Source: Gammaproteobacteria bacterium (GTDB lineage Bacteria > Pseudomonadota > Gammaproteobacteria > Chromatiales > Sedimenticolaceae). From it: 9,958 nucleotides of DNA. A model generated the notes under the pieces. It made no database searches, had not been told where the DNA came from, and saw only the letters and a list, made by a program, of their open reading frames with translations. Below are positions 1 through 7,325 of the stretch, piece by piece; the first letter of the stretch is position 1, and each line of letters opens with the position of its first letter. A program made the translations under genes and the position numbers. The DNA lies in contig JAGRHB010000042.1 in assembly GCA_020445245.1 (NCBI GenBank), forward strand, positions 1-9,958, in the 5' to 3' direction.

Positions 1-98
1 CCTGTCCGACGGCGGCGATCACCTATGTGGACGCCGACTGGACCGGTCTGGACAAGATGCGCGCCTACGCCGAACAAAGCCTGGCCGGCACGGCCTGA
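1..98 (+). CDS. Fe-S (ferredoxin-like) subunit of aldehyde oxidoreductase, C-terminal fragment
   Basis: Only the last 31 codons are in the window; reading starts at base 3 and ends at TGA 96-98. The fragment begins with C-P-T-A-A-I, the usual sequence at the last cysteine of a 4Fe-4S ferredoxin cluster, followed by a short hydrophilic tail ending SLAGTA. The stop lies 14 bp before the start of the catalytic subunit gene, so the two are almost certainly co-transcribed. In the aldehyde oxidoreductase operon of Aromatoleum aromaticum a polyferredoxin-type subunit (AorA) is encoded directly upstream of the catalytic subunit, and this fragment fits that role of passing electrons between the tungsten and flavin subunits. 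The assignment rests on one motif and on position, so it is moderate. Everything N-terminal lies outside the window. Confidence 0.6.
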   Translation, partial: CPTAAITYVDADWTGLDKMRAYAEQSLAGTA

Positions 99-112
99 GG
101 GGGAGAACAGAC

Positions 113-1963
113 ATGGCCTGGACAAGAAAGATCCTGCGCGTCGACCTGAGCAACGGTACGTGCACCGCCGAAGCACTCAACATGGCTTGGGCAAACGACT
201 ACCTCGGTCAGCGCGGGCTGGCGACCAAGTATCTCGCCGAAGAGATCGACCCGAAGTGTGATGCACTTGGTCCCGACAACAAGCTGATCATGACCACAGG
301 CCCGCTGACCGGGACCATGGCCTCGACCGGCGGGCGCTATTCGGTGGTCACCAAGAGTCCATTGACCGGCCTGGTGGCATGCTCGAACTCGGGTGGCTTC
401 ATCGGCGCCGAGATCAAGAATGCCGGTTGGGACATGATCATTTTCGAAGGCAAGGCGCCACAACCGGTGTACCTGTACGTCGAAGACAACAGTGCCGAGC
501 TGCGCCCGGCTGACGACATCTGGGGCAAGTCGGTGTGGGAGGCGGACGAGATCCTGCACAAGAAGCATCAGGATCCGCTGCTGCGCATCGCCTGCGTCGG
601 TCGGTCCGCAGAGGCGGGCTGCCTGTATGCGGCCGTGGTGAACGATCTGCACCGCGCCGCCGGACGTTCCGGTGTCGGTACCGTGATGGCGTCCAAGAAC
701 CTCAAGGCGGTCGCAGTGCGCGGTACCCTCGGTGTGGGCAACATCAAGGACCCGAAAGGTTTCATGGACGCGGTCAACGCCGGCAAGAAAGTCCTCGCGG
801 ACAACGCGGTGACCGGCCAGGGTCTGCCGACCTTCGGTACCCAGGTGCTGATGAATGTGATCAACGGCATGGCGGCGATGCCGACGCGCAACATGCGCGA
901 GGTGCAGTTCGAAGGGGCACAGAATATCTCGGCCGAGGCGATGGCCGAACCGCGTCCCGGTGACGGCAAGCCGAACCTGACCACCAATGCCGGCTGCTTC
1001 GGCTGCACGATCGCGTGCGGACGCATATCGACGGTGGAGAAGGGCCACTTCAGCGTACAGAACAAGCCCGAGTACTGGGGCAATTCCGGTGGCCTGGAAT
1101 ACGAAGCCGCCTGGGCCCTGGGTTCGGATACCGGGATCGACGACCTGGATGCGATCACCTACGTCAATTTCCTCTGCAATGAAGACGGCTTCGACCCGAT
1201 CTCGTTCGGTGCCACGGTGGCCGCGGCGATGGAGTTGTTCCAGGCCGGCGCGATCACCACCGAGCACACCGGCGGCATCGACCTGTCGTTCGGCAGGGCC
1301 GATGCGCTGGTGCAGATGGCGGAGCTGACCGCGAAGGGCGAGGGCTTCGGCAGGGACCTGGGAATGGGATCGAAGCGCCTGTGCGAGAAATACGGCATGC
1401 CGGAACTTTCGATGACAGTTAAGGCTCAGGAGTTTCCGGCCTATGACCCCAGAGCGATCCAGGGCATGGGGCTGGCCTACGCGACCTCGAACCGGGGCGC
1501 CTGTCACCTGCGTGGCTACACGGTGGCCTCGGAGGTGCTGGGTGTCCCGGTCAAGACCGATCCGCTGGTCACCGACGGCAAGGCGGGGCTGGTCAAGGCA
1601 TTCCAGGATGCGACTGCGGCCGTCGATTCCGCCGGCCTTTGCGTCTTCACCACGTTCGCCTGGAGCATGGAGGACATAGCGCCACAGGTTGCAGCCGCCT
1701 GTGAGGGTGACTGGAGCGTCGATCGGATGTTGGAGGTCGGCGAACGCATCTGGAATCTCGAGCGCGACTTCAACATGCGTGCGGGCATGACTGCCGACCA
1801 GGACACCCTGCCGAAGCGCCTGCTCAAGGATGCGGCCAACGTCGGTCCGGCGAAGGGCCGGGTCAACGATCTGGGTGAGATGCTGCCGGAGTATTACGCG
1901 CTGCGGGGCTGGTCCGCTGATGGCCAGATCACCGCCGAGACACGCGCCCGCTTCGGCATCTGA
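113..1963 (+). CDS. aorB: Tungsten-dependent aldehyde:ferredoxin oxidoreductase family catalytic subunit (AorB-like)
   Basis: A 616-aa protein of the AOR family (AFOR N-terminal and C-terminal domains), close to the usual ~600 aa. It would oxidise aldehydes to carboxylic acids in the cytoplasm at a W-bis-pyranopterin centre beside one [4Fe-4S] cluster. Cluster ligands are visible: C295-x2-C298-x3-C302 within AGCFGCTIACGR, and the fourth at C510 in the family motif D505-S-A-G-L-C510, which also contacts a pterin. The segment LEYE (328-331) and H465 in RGACHLRG lie where the active-site Glu and His of the Pyrococcus furiosus enzyme are expected, though this was judged by eye and not aligned. 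The start at ATG 113 follows a GGGAGA ribosome site at about 101-106. BamB-type benzoyl-CoA reductase subunits share the fold, but the neighbouring FAD and MoaD-like genes favour an Aromatoleum-type AOR. The substrate cannot be read from the sequence. Confidence 0.93.
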   Translation: MAWTRKILRVDLSNGTCTAEALNMAWANDYLGQRGLATKYLAEEIDPKCDALGPDNKLIMTTGPLTGTMASTGGRYSVVTKSPLTGLVACSNSGGFIGAEIKNAGWDMIIFEGKAPQPVYLYVEDNSAELRPADDIWGKSVWEADEILHKKHQDPLLRIACVGRSAEAGCLYAAVVNDLHRAAGRSGVGTVMASKNLKAVAVRGTLGVGNIKDPKGFMDAVNAGKKVLADNAVTGQGLPTFGTQVLMNVINGMAAMPTRNMREVQFEGAQNISAEAMAEPRPGDGKPNLTTNAGCFGCTIACGRISTVEKGHFSVQNKPEYWGNSGGLEYEAAWALGSDTGIDDLDAITYVNFLCNEDGFDPISFGATVAAAMELFQAGAITTEHTGGIDLSFGRADALVQMAELTAKGEGFGRDLGMGSKRLCEKYGMPELSMTVKAQEFPAYDPRAIQGMGLAYATSNRGACHLRGYTVASEVLGVPVKTDPLVTDGKAGLVKAFQDATAAVDSAGLCVFTTFAWSMEDIAPQVAAACEGDWSVDRMLEVGERIWNLERDFNMRAGMTADQDTLPKRLLKDAANVGPAKGRVNDLGEMLPEYYALRGWSADGQITAETRARFGI

Positions 1964-2035
1964 CGGCGCTATCGCGACTGCCGCGTCGGCAACGGCTGCG
2001 GCGGTCGTCTTCTTTCTGATTCGGAGACGCTGCCC

Positions 2036-3265
2036 ATGCAGTACCTGATCATTGGGGCAGGTCCGGCCGGCGTGAGTGCCGCCGAGACACTGCGCAAGCT
2101 CGACCCGGGCGCTTCGATCACGATCGTCGGCGACGAGCCGGAGCCGCCATACTCGCGCATGGCGATTCCTTATCTGTTGATGGAGCGCATCGACGAGCAG
2201 GGTACACACCTGCGCGACCGCGCGGATCATTTCACTGCATTGGATATCGATGTCAGGCACGCCAGGGTCGGCAAAGTGGAACCCGACGCCGGGCGCGTCA
2301 CGCTGCAGGACGGTGGCACCATCGACTACGACCGGCTGTTGATCGCCACCGGTTCCACGCCGGCCCGTCCACCGATCCCGGGTATGGACGGAACCAATGT
2401 TTCGAGTTGCTGGACGCTCGCGGACGCCCGCGCGATTGCGGCGCGTGCGGCGCGCGACAGCCGGGTCGCGCTGATCGGCGCGGGGTTCATCGGCAGCATC
2501 ATCCTGGAGGCGCTGGCGATGCGCGGCGTCCGGTTGACCGTGATCGAGCAGGGTGAACGCATGGTGCCGCGCATGATGGGGGCGGAGGCCGGGGGAATGC
2601 TCAAGCGCTGGTGCGAATCGCACGGCGTGACCGTGCATACCGGGGCGCGCGTCGATGCCATCGAGCCCGCTGGCGTGCGTCTGGCCGATGGCGTCCTGGT
2701 CGAAGCCGACCTGGTGATCACCGCGACCGGGGTGCGGCCCAACGTGAGTTTTCTCGACGGCAGTGGCGTGAAGGTCGGGCAGGGAGTGCTGATTGATCGG
2801 CATTTCCGCACCAGTGTCGACGGTGTTTACGCGGCGGGTGACGTCGCACAGGGTCTGGATTTCTGTACCGGTGAGTATGCGGTGCACGCGATCCAGCCAA
2901 CCGCGACCGACCACGGCCATCTCGCGGCGGTGAACATGAGCGGGCGTGAAGCGGCCTACGAGGGCTCGGTCAACATGAACGTGCTCGACACACTCGGCCT
3001 GCTGTCGTGTTCGTTCGGGCGCTGGGAAGGTGTCGAGGGTGGCGACCATGCGCAGCTGAGCTCCCCTGACGACTACCGCTACCTGTCGCTGCAGTTTGAC
3101 GGCGACCGGCTGATCGGAGCGAACGCGGTCGGCCTGATCCAGCATGTCGGGGTACTGCGTGGCCTGATCCAGAGACGCACGGCATTGGGTGAATGGAAGA
3201 ACCGGCTGCTGCGCGATCCGACCCGCCTGATGGAGGCGTACATGGCGACCACCCAGGTGATCTAA
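2036..3265 (+). CDS. aorC: FAD-dependent NAD(P)H oxidoreductase subunit of the aldehyde oxidoreductase (AorC-like)
   Basis: A 409-aa two-dinucleotide-binding flavoprotein of the pyridine nucleotide-disulfide oxidoreductase superfamily (rubredoxin/ferredoxin reductase-like). The FAD-binding Rossmann motif is GAGPAG at 7-12. The NAD(P)H-binding motif is GAGFIG at 148-153. The TGVRPN segment and the late FAD-binding AAGDV (D269) follow in the usual order. I see no CxxxxC redox disulfide, so it is not a disulfide reductase. By position it is probably the subunit that links the tungsten enzyme to NAD+, as AorC does in Aromatoleum aromaticum. It begins 72 bp after the catalytic subunit; GGAG at 2023-2026 is 9 nt before ATG 2036 and supports that start. 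The 72-bp gap has an imperfect GC-rich dyad but no terminator. The fold is near certain; partnership with AOR is inferred from synteny. Confidence 0.88.
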   Translation: MQYLIIGAGPAGVSAAETLRKLDPGASITIVGDEPEPPYSRMAIPYLLMERIDEQGTHLRDRADHFTALDIDVRHARVGKVEPDAGRVTLQDGGTIDYDRLLIATGSTPARPPIPGMDGTNVSSCWTLADARAIAARAARDSRVALIGAGFIGSIILEALAMRGVRLTVIEQGERMVPRMMGAEAGGMLKRWCESHGVTVHTGARVDAIEPAGVRLADGVLVEADLVITATGVRPNVSFLDGSGVKVGQGVLIDRHFRTSVDGVYAAGDVAQGLDFCTGEYAVHAIQPTATDHGHLAAVNMSGREAAYEGSVNMNVLDTLGLLSCSFGRWEGVEGGDHAQLSSPDDYRYLSLQFDGDRLIGANAVGLIQHVGVLRGLIQRRTALGEWKNRLLRDPTRLMEAYMATTQVI

Positions 3266-3270
3266 TCGCG

Positions 3271-3522
3271 ATGCGTGTCCAGCTCGAGCTCTATGCCTCG
3301 CTGATGCAGTACCTGCCGCCTGACGCCGATCGCCACAGGGTCGTGGCAGAGGTGGCGTCCGGTGCCACCGCCCATGCCTTGCTCGACCTTTACCACGTGC
3401 CGCGCGAAAAGGCGCATCTGGTGCTGCGCAACGGTGTCTTCCTGCACCAGGAGGAACGCAATCACGCGGTGCTGGCGGAAGGCGACGTGATCGCCGTGTG
3501 GCCACCGGTGGCCGGCGGGTGA
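3271..3522 (+). CDS. aorD: MoaD/ThiS-type beta-grasp sulfur carrier protein (AorD-like)
   Basis: An 83-aa ubiquitin-fold protein ending in V-A-G-G. The terminal Gly-Gly is the thiocarboxylate-forming tail of MoaD and ThiS, which donate sulfur during molybdopterin or thiazole synthesis. Typical features are a beta strand at the start (MRVQLELYASL), an LVLRNGVFL strand in the middle, and EGDVIAVWPPVAGG at the end, close to the EGDEVAFLPPVSGG pattern of MoaD. ATG 3271 was preferred over an in-frame upstream start at 3193, because that start lies inside the flavoprotein gene and adds 26 residues the family does not have. AGGTGA at 3254-3259 precedes it, and it starts 5 bp after the flavoprotein stop, suggesting translational coupling. 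A dedicated MoaD-like gene inside an AOR operon suggests a role in making or sulfurating the tungsten pterin cofactor. No E1-like activating enzyme (MoeB/ThiF) is in the window. Confidence 0.85.
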   Translation: MRVQLELYASLMQYLPPDADRHRVVAEVASGATAHALLDLYHVPREKAHLVLRNGVFLHQEERNHAVLAEGDVIAVWPPVAGG

Positions 3523-3824
3523 ATGGAGGTGAGGGCGCCCGTTTCGTGCGCGAGATGGGATATTCGCTGAGCGAGTTTGCCCAGGTGCTGCCGGCGGCAA
3601 TGCGCGACTGGACGGTCAGCGGTGGCCCCGATGTCTGGCAGGTCAGTGATCGGGCAGGGTTGCCGGTCGCGTCGATCGCCACGCAGGCGCAGTCGGTGCG
3701 CGCACTGGGGGCTTTGCGCATCCCGGTACTACGGGTCGAGATCGTGCTGTTGTGTACCTCGCTGGCGCTGGCCGAGGAATTTTCGCGGCGGTTCGAGCGG
3801 GGCTTTCACCGTGGCGGCGGCTAG
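3519..3824 (+). CDS. Small conserved-looking protein of unknown function at the end of the AOR operon
   Basis: About 101 aa, family not recognised. It is soluble, with no signal peptide or membrane segment and one cysteine. It has an amphipathic N-terminal stretch (SLSEFAQVLPAAM), a probable strand pair (VWQVSDRAGLPVASIAT), a hydrophobic LRIPVLRVEIVLLC segment, and a helix running into FERGFHRGGG at the C-terminus. The tail of three glycines is notable beside a Gly-Gly sulfur carrier. Start choice is uncertain: GTG 3519 overlaps the previous stop as GTGA; GTG 3546 lies 13 nt after a strong GGAGGTGA (3525-3532); ATG 3555 is also in frame. Its place as the fifth gene of the cluster suggests an accessory or maturation role comparable in position to AorE, but no function should be assigned. 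Confidence 0.6.
   Translation: MNGGEGARFVREMGYSLSEFAQVLPAAMRDWTVSGGPDVWQVSDRAGLPVASIATQAQSVRALGALRIPVLRVEIVLLCTSLALAEEFSRRFERGFHRGGG
3525..3532 (+). promoter_or_regulatory. Strong Shine-Dalgarno-like sequence inside the start region of the fifth AOR-operon gene
   Basis: GGAGGTGA is a near-perfect complement of the 16S rRNA 3' end. It lies just after the overlapping GTGA junction, so it cannot serve GTG 3519. The next in-frame starts are GTG 3546 (13 nt away, longer than ideal) and ATG 3555 (22 nt, too far). It therefore weakly favours GTG 3546. Confidence 0.4.
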
Positions 3825-3849
3825 TGGGCCATGCGGGGTCCGGGTCGTC

Positions 3850-3858
3850 TGCTAACAT
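3850..3858 (+). promoter_or_regulatory. Possible extended -10 promoter element for the histidine kinase gene
   Basis: TGCTAACAT matches an extended -10 (TGnTAnnnT). The -10 hexamer ends 6 bp before ATG 3865, so transcription would begin at or next to the A of the start codon. There is no recognisable Shine-Dalgarno in front of the kinase gene, which is consistent with a leaderless mRNA. No good -35 hexamer is present at 16-18 bp (CATGCG at 3830-3835), so the call depends on the extended -10 alone. The 40-bp gap has no terminator, so read-through from the AOR operon is also possible. Confidence 0.4.
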
Positions 3859-3864
3859 CCAGCC

Positions 3865-5802
3865 ATGTTCCATCGTCTGCCCCTAAAGTACCGGGTTCTG
3901 TTCTGGGTCTCGCTGGCCGTTGCGTTGCCCATGGTGCTGCTGGTTGGCTCGGCGATACAGCATGGTCAGCGCGTGTACGCAAAAGAGGTCGACACCGACC
4001 TGTTCGGATCGCTTGACCGCACTGTGGCGGCGATCGACCGGCGTCTGTATATCGACCACGACCTCATCCAGGCGCTGTCCCGTGTGCCGGCAGTGCAGGC
4101 GCTGCTGCCGGCGCTGTATGCGATGCGACACGATGAGGGGTCGATCGACTTCGGCGCTCCCTATGACCGGGTGACGCGGTTCTTCGAGACCTTCCAGGGC
4201 GTGCGACGCAGCCTCGGCACGGTGCGTATCCTGAGCCATGCCGGTGACACGCTGATCAAGGTCCGCGACGGCCAGCTCGTCGCGCCGGTCTTCGATCATC
4301 TGGGTGACACCCCGATCATTGAGAACGGCGCCGAGATCCCCGGGTTTCGCGAACAGGTCGACGGCCTGCGGGCAAGCGACGTCGGCTCCCTGATATCCCC
4401 GCCGGGTTTCGAGGCACTCGACGCTGTCCTCAACACGACACTGCCGTTGCGGTTCAAAGGCGAGGTGGTGGGTTACCTGCTGATCGGCCCGCCGCTGGAG
4501 CCGATGGATCGCACCCTGGATGTGAGCGCACGCCCTCGCGGGGCGTCGCTGCTGGTCGCCGAGATCAACCCGGACGATCCCGACCGCAACGGAAGGATCC
4601 TCTACGCAGACGATCCCAAGACCGTATTCAGCTCGGACGGGCCGCGGGAACGGCTCGAAGACATCGAGCCGCGACTGCTCGAAGACAGTGGTTCGATCAT
4701 GGGACAGATGTACGAGGATGGTAACGGCACGACCTGGTATTTCCGCCAGTATTCCCCGTACCCTGACAGGTTGATCAACTGGCTTTTCGCCTACCGTCTG
4801 CACAGTGCGGCCGATTCGACGCCTTTCTGGCATGCCAACTACGTGGTGTGGGCCGTTTGCCTGCTCGCCCTTGGCGTCGGCCTGTTGTTGGCCGAGATCG
4901 CAGCCCGACAGGTGACCCGGCCGGTGAGCGTTCTGTCCAGACGCCTGTCGCAGTTTGCACAGGGTGGACGCCAGGCCCGTCTGGTGCCGACGGGGGCACC
5001 GGAGCTGCGCGACGCGCACGTCGCCTTCAACCGTATGGCAGACGCGCTCGATGATCTCGAAAATGAGCGCAGCCAGACGCAGCGCGCGATGTTGCAGAAC
5101 GCAAAGCTGACTTCGATCGGGCAACTCGCCGCAGGCATCGCACACGAGCTGCGAAACCCGCTGGCGAACATCTTCTCGCTGACCAAGCTGGCGCAGCGTG
5201 GTCTGCCCGGGGATGAATCGCAACTGCAGACGGATCTGCGCAATATCCGGGGCGAGGCCGAGAGGGCCTCCAATATCATCGACGGGCTTTTGGGTTTTGC
5301 CCGGCAGGGACCTGCGCACGTCGCCGCATTCGAACTGCTTGCATGGCTGCAGGGATGTGCTGCGCTGGTCGCACGCATGGCCGAACAGCGTCATATCGCC
5401 GTGCGCCTTGGTGAGGCGCCGGCACTGCAGCTGTACGGCGATCAGGGGCTGCTGCAGCAGGCCCTGGTCAACGTGTTGATCAATGCGCTGCAGGCGACGG
5501 CCGAACACGGCACGGTAACGGTGGCGGCGCAACGGCACGAGGATACTGTAGAGATCACGGTCCAGGATCAGGGGGCCGGTGTTCCGGCCGAGGTCATCGA
5601 AAGGGTATTCGACCCCTTTTTCACGACCAAGCCGGAGGGCGAGGGAACCGGCCTGGGGCTGTCGATTTCAATCGGCATCGTGGAGCAGCATGGTGGTCGG
5701 CTGACCCTGGAGAACAGCCCCGCCGGGGGTGCTTTGGCGCGCCTGGTACTGCCGCTGAACGCCGTATCCCACCAGTCGACCGTACAGGACCCTGGCCAAT
5801 GA
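3865..5802 (+). CDS. Membrane-bound sensor histidine kinase (NtrB-like partner of a sigma-54 activator)
   Basis: A 645-aa inner-membrane kinase. A first transmembrane helix (about 12-31) is followed by a large periplasmic domain (about 32-325) whose length and mixed composition suggest a double-CACHE-type ligand sensor. A second helix spans about 326-344, and a HAMP linker follows (about 345-397). The phospho-acceptor is H427 in GIAHELRNPLAN. The ATP-binding domain has an N-box with N540 (NVLINALQA), a D568-x-G-x-G572 G1 box, an FDPFFTTK F-box (582-589) and a GEGTGLGL G2 box (592-599). All catalytic motifs are intact. The H-box with R-N-P after HEL is typical of kinases that pair with NtrC-like regulators. 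The stop overlaps the regulator start as ATGA, so the two are co-translated. The signal sensed is unknown; aldehydes or related carboxylates are possible only by proximity to the AOR operon. Confidence 0.93.
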   Translation: MFHRLPLKYRVLFWVSLAVALPMVLLVGSAIQHGQRVYAKEVDTDLFGSLDRTVAAIDRRLYIDHDLIQALSRVPAVQALLPALYAMRHDEGSIDFGAPYDRVTRFFETFQGVRRSLGTVRILSHAGDTLIKVRDGQLVAPVFDHLGDTPIIENGAEIPGFREQVDGLRASDVGSLISPPGFEALDAVLNTTLPLRFKGEVVGYLLIGPPLEPMDRTLDVSARPRGASLLVAEINPDDPDRNGRILYADDPKTVFSSDGPRERLEDIEPRLLEDSGSIMGQMYEDGNGTTWYFRQYSPYPDRLINWLFAYRLHSAADSTPFWHANYVVWAVCLLALGVGLLLAEIAARQVTRPVSVLSRRLSQFAQGGRQARLVPTGAPELRDAHVAFNRMADALDDLENERSQTQRAMLQNAKLTSIGQLAAGIAHELRNPLANIFSLTKLAQRGLPGDESQLQTDLRNIRGEAERASNIIDGLLGFARQGPAHVAAFELLAWLQGCAALVARMAEQRHIAVRLGEAPALQLYGDQGLLQQALVNVLINALQATAEHGTVTVAAQRHEDTVEITVQDQGAGVPAEVIERVFDPFFTTKPEGEGTGLGLSISIGIVEQHGGRLTLENSPAGGALARLVLPLNAVSHQSTVQDPGQ

Positions 5803-7178
5803 GCACCGATGCACCGGACTGTGCATTGTTGTTCGTTGATGATGACCCCAAGGCGGGCGAACTGTTGCAGCGGTTCTGTGTTGGTTCACCCTACCGCTGC
5901 GAGACGTTTCGGGATCCCAAGGAGGCATTGAGCCATTTCGAGCGCCATGGTGCCGACGTGGTGGTCACCGATCTGCGAATGCCCGGGATGGACGGCCTCG
6001 AGCTGTTGGCACGGATACGTACCCTGGATACCGAGGTCCCGGTCATCATCGTGACCGCCTATTCGCGGCTGGAGCATGCCATCGAGGCGCTGCGGCACGG
6101 TGCCTCGGACTTCCTGAAGAAGCCTTTCGACATGGAAGAGCTGATGCTGGTGGTCGACAAGACGCTGGAGCGCTCCCGGCTGCACCGCGAGAACCGGCTG
6201 CTGCGCCGCGAGCTGCAGTCCGAGCGCCGGCAGCTTGGCCTGGTCGGTGCCTCGGCCGCACTCAGACATACCTACAACCTGCTTGAGCGGGTCGCCGATG
6301 TACGCTGCAACGTGATCATCCGCGGCGAGTCCGGGACCGGCAAGGAGCTGGCGGCACGGGCGATCCACACCCTGGGTCCGGCCCCGGACACGCCGTTCAT
6401 CGTCGTCGACTGCGGGGCATTGAGCGACACTCTGCTGGAGTCGGAGTTGTTCGGTCACGAAAAGGGCGCCTTTACCGGTGCGTCCGCGATGAAGCGTGGT
6501 CTGTTCGAGGTGGCTCGCGGTGGCACGGTGTTTCTCGATGAGATCGGCAATATCTCCGAGGCGATGCAGGTCAGGTTGTTGCGGGTGATCCAGGAGCGGC
6601 AGATCACCCGGGTTGGCGGTGTTCGACCCATCGACGTCGATGTGCGTTGCCTGGTTGCCACCAATGCCGACCTCCAGGCGATGGTGCGGGAGGGAGGATT
6701 CCGCGCGGACCTGTTCCACCGCCTGAACGTGGTCACGGTCACAATGCCGCCGCTACGTGAGCGCCGCGAAGACATACCGGCGCTGTTGCAGCATTTCGTC
6801 AGCCACTTCGCCGCCGAATACGGTCGCGATGTGGTCGGTTTCGACGCTGCTTCGGTACGCCGCCTGGAGCGCTACCCGTGGCCGGGCAATGTCCGGGAGT
6901 TGCGAAACCTGGTCGAACGCCACGTGGTCCTGGCGGATCAGCCGATGATGCGGCTCGAGGGCCTTCCCGACGACACGGGCGAGACCGCCGTGGCAGCAGT
7001 TACCGACAATCTGCCGACGCTGGCGGAACTGGAATGGCGCTATATCCAGCAGGTCCTGCAGCACTGTGACGGTAATCGTGGCAGGGCGGCGGCCCTGCTG
7101 GGCATCGACAAATCCACGCTGTGGCGCAAACTCGAGCGATATCAGCGTGCGGGTTCACCGCCGCGGCCCGAATCCTGA
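5799..7178 (+). CDS. NtrC-family sigma-54-dependent response regulator
   Basis: A 459-aa activator with three domains. The receiver domain (about 8-125) has the acidic pocket D14-D16, phosphorylation site D58 in VVVTDLRMPG, and conserved K108. The AAA+ domain (about 145-385) has Walker A GESGTGKE (176-183), the sigma-54-contacting GAFTGA loop (223-228), and Walker B VFLDE (D247, E248). The C-terminal Fis-type helix-turn-helix spans about 426-448 (NRGRAAALLGIDKSTLWRKLERY). The intact GAFTGA means it should open sigma-54 promoters using ATP. It starts at ATG 5799, overlapping the kinase stop by 4 bp, and should be phosphorylated by that kinase. A good sigma-54 promoter lies about 150 bp past its end, preceded by repeated motifs, and is the most obvious target; the AOR operon promoter outside the window is another candidate. 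Confidence 0.95.
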   Translation: MSTDAPDCALLFVDDDPKAGELLQRFCVGSPYRCETFRDPKEALSHFERHGADVVVTDLRMPGMDGLELLARIRTLDTEVPVIIVTAYSRLEHAIEALRHGASDFLKKPFDMEELMLVVDKTLERSRLHRENRLLRRELQSERRQLGLVGASAALRHTYNLLERVADVRCNVIIRGESGTGKELAARAIHTLGPAPDTPFIVVDCGALSDTLLESELFGHEKGAFTGASAMKRGLFEVARGGTVFLDEIGNISEAMQVRLLRVIQERQITRVGGVRPIDVDVRCLVATNADLQAMVREGGFRADLFHRLNVVTVTMPPLRERREDIPALLQHFVSHFAAEYGRDVVGFDAASVRRLERYPWPGNVRELRNLVERHVVLADQPMMRLEGLPDDTGETAVAAVTDNLPTLAELEWRYIQQVLQHCDGNRGRAAALLGIDKSTLWRKLERYQRAGSPPRPES

Positions 7179-7215
7179 GCTGGTCGGGGCTCGAAAGCCT
7201 GCGTCACTACCGCCA

Positions 7216-7258
7216 TTGCATAGGTTGCAGATTGCAATCATTGCAACTGCACTTTGCA
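7216..7258 (+). promoter_or_regulatory. Cluster of TTGCA motifs, candidate enhancer (UAS) for the NtrC-family regulator
   Basis: TTGCA occurs five times in 43 bp, starting at 7216, 7225, 7232, 7241 and 7254. The cluster includes the palindrome ATTGCAAT (7231-7238) and an inverted pair GTTGCA (7224-7229) / TGCAAC (7242-7247). It is 90-135 bp upstream of the predicted sigma-54 start site, the usual distance for NtrC-type enhancers. Which protein binds it is inferred from the adjacent regulator gene. Confidence 0.5.
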
Positions 7259-7304
7259 CACTTCACGCCCTCTCCTGGGTGCAGATCTCCAGCAATCGCT
7301 TATT

Positions 7305-7317
7305 AATCAGCCACTTT
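7305..7317 (+). promoter_or_regulatory. Possible IHF binding site between enhancer and sigma-54 promoter
   Basis: AATCAG-CCAC-TTT matches the IHF consensus WATCAR-N4-TTR at all but the last defined position. It is preceded by an AT-rich stretch (TTATTAAT, 7300-7307) and lies between the TTGCA cluster and the -24 element, where IHF bends DNA at many sigma-54 promoters. A short degenerate motif like this can arise by chance. Confidence 0.3.
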
Positions 7318-7325
7318 GGTGGCTG
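7308..7325. repeat. 7-bp inverted repeat abutting the sigma-54 promoter
   Basis: CAGCCAC (7308-7314) and GTGGCTG (7319-7325) are perfect inverted copies separated by TTTG. The right arm overlaps the first two bases of the -24 element, and the left arm overlaps the candidate IHF site. It could be an operator, or a hairpin at the end of the regulator transcript; no T-run follows, so it is not a standard intrinsic terminator. Confidence 0.5.

Noticed and set aside
1980..2002. GC-rich dyad between the AOR catalytic and flavoprotein genes as a terminator
   Set aside because: The arms are only 5 bp with a 13-nt loop and no T-run follows. Operon logic and the nearby ribosome site argue against termination here.
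65..3721. A 1,218-codon open frame on the - strand across the whole AOR operon
   Set aside because: The + strand carries four recognisable protein families over the same bases. The antisense translation is rich in Arg, His, Ala and Gln and shows no domain. Long antisense frames are common opposite high-GC genes with few rare codons.
3883..5538. A 551-codon open frame on the - strand opposite the histidine kinase
   Set aside because: It is the mirror of a kinase gene with every catalytic motif intact, has an Arg/Gln/His-rich composition and shows no family features.
5886..6719. A 277-codon open frame on the - strand opposite the sigma-54 activator
   Set aside because: Shadow of the activator gene, with no recognisable domain or ribosome site.
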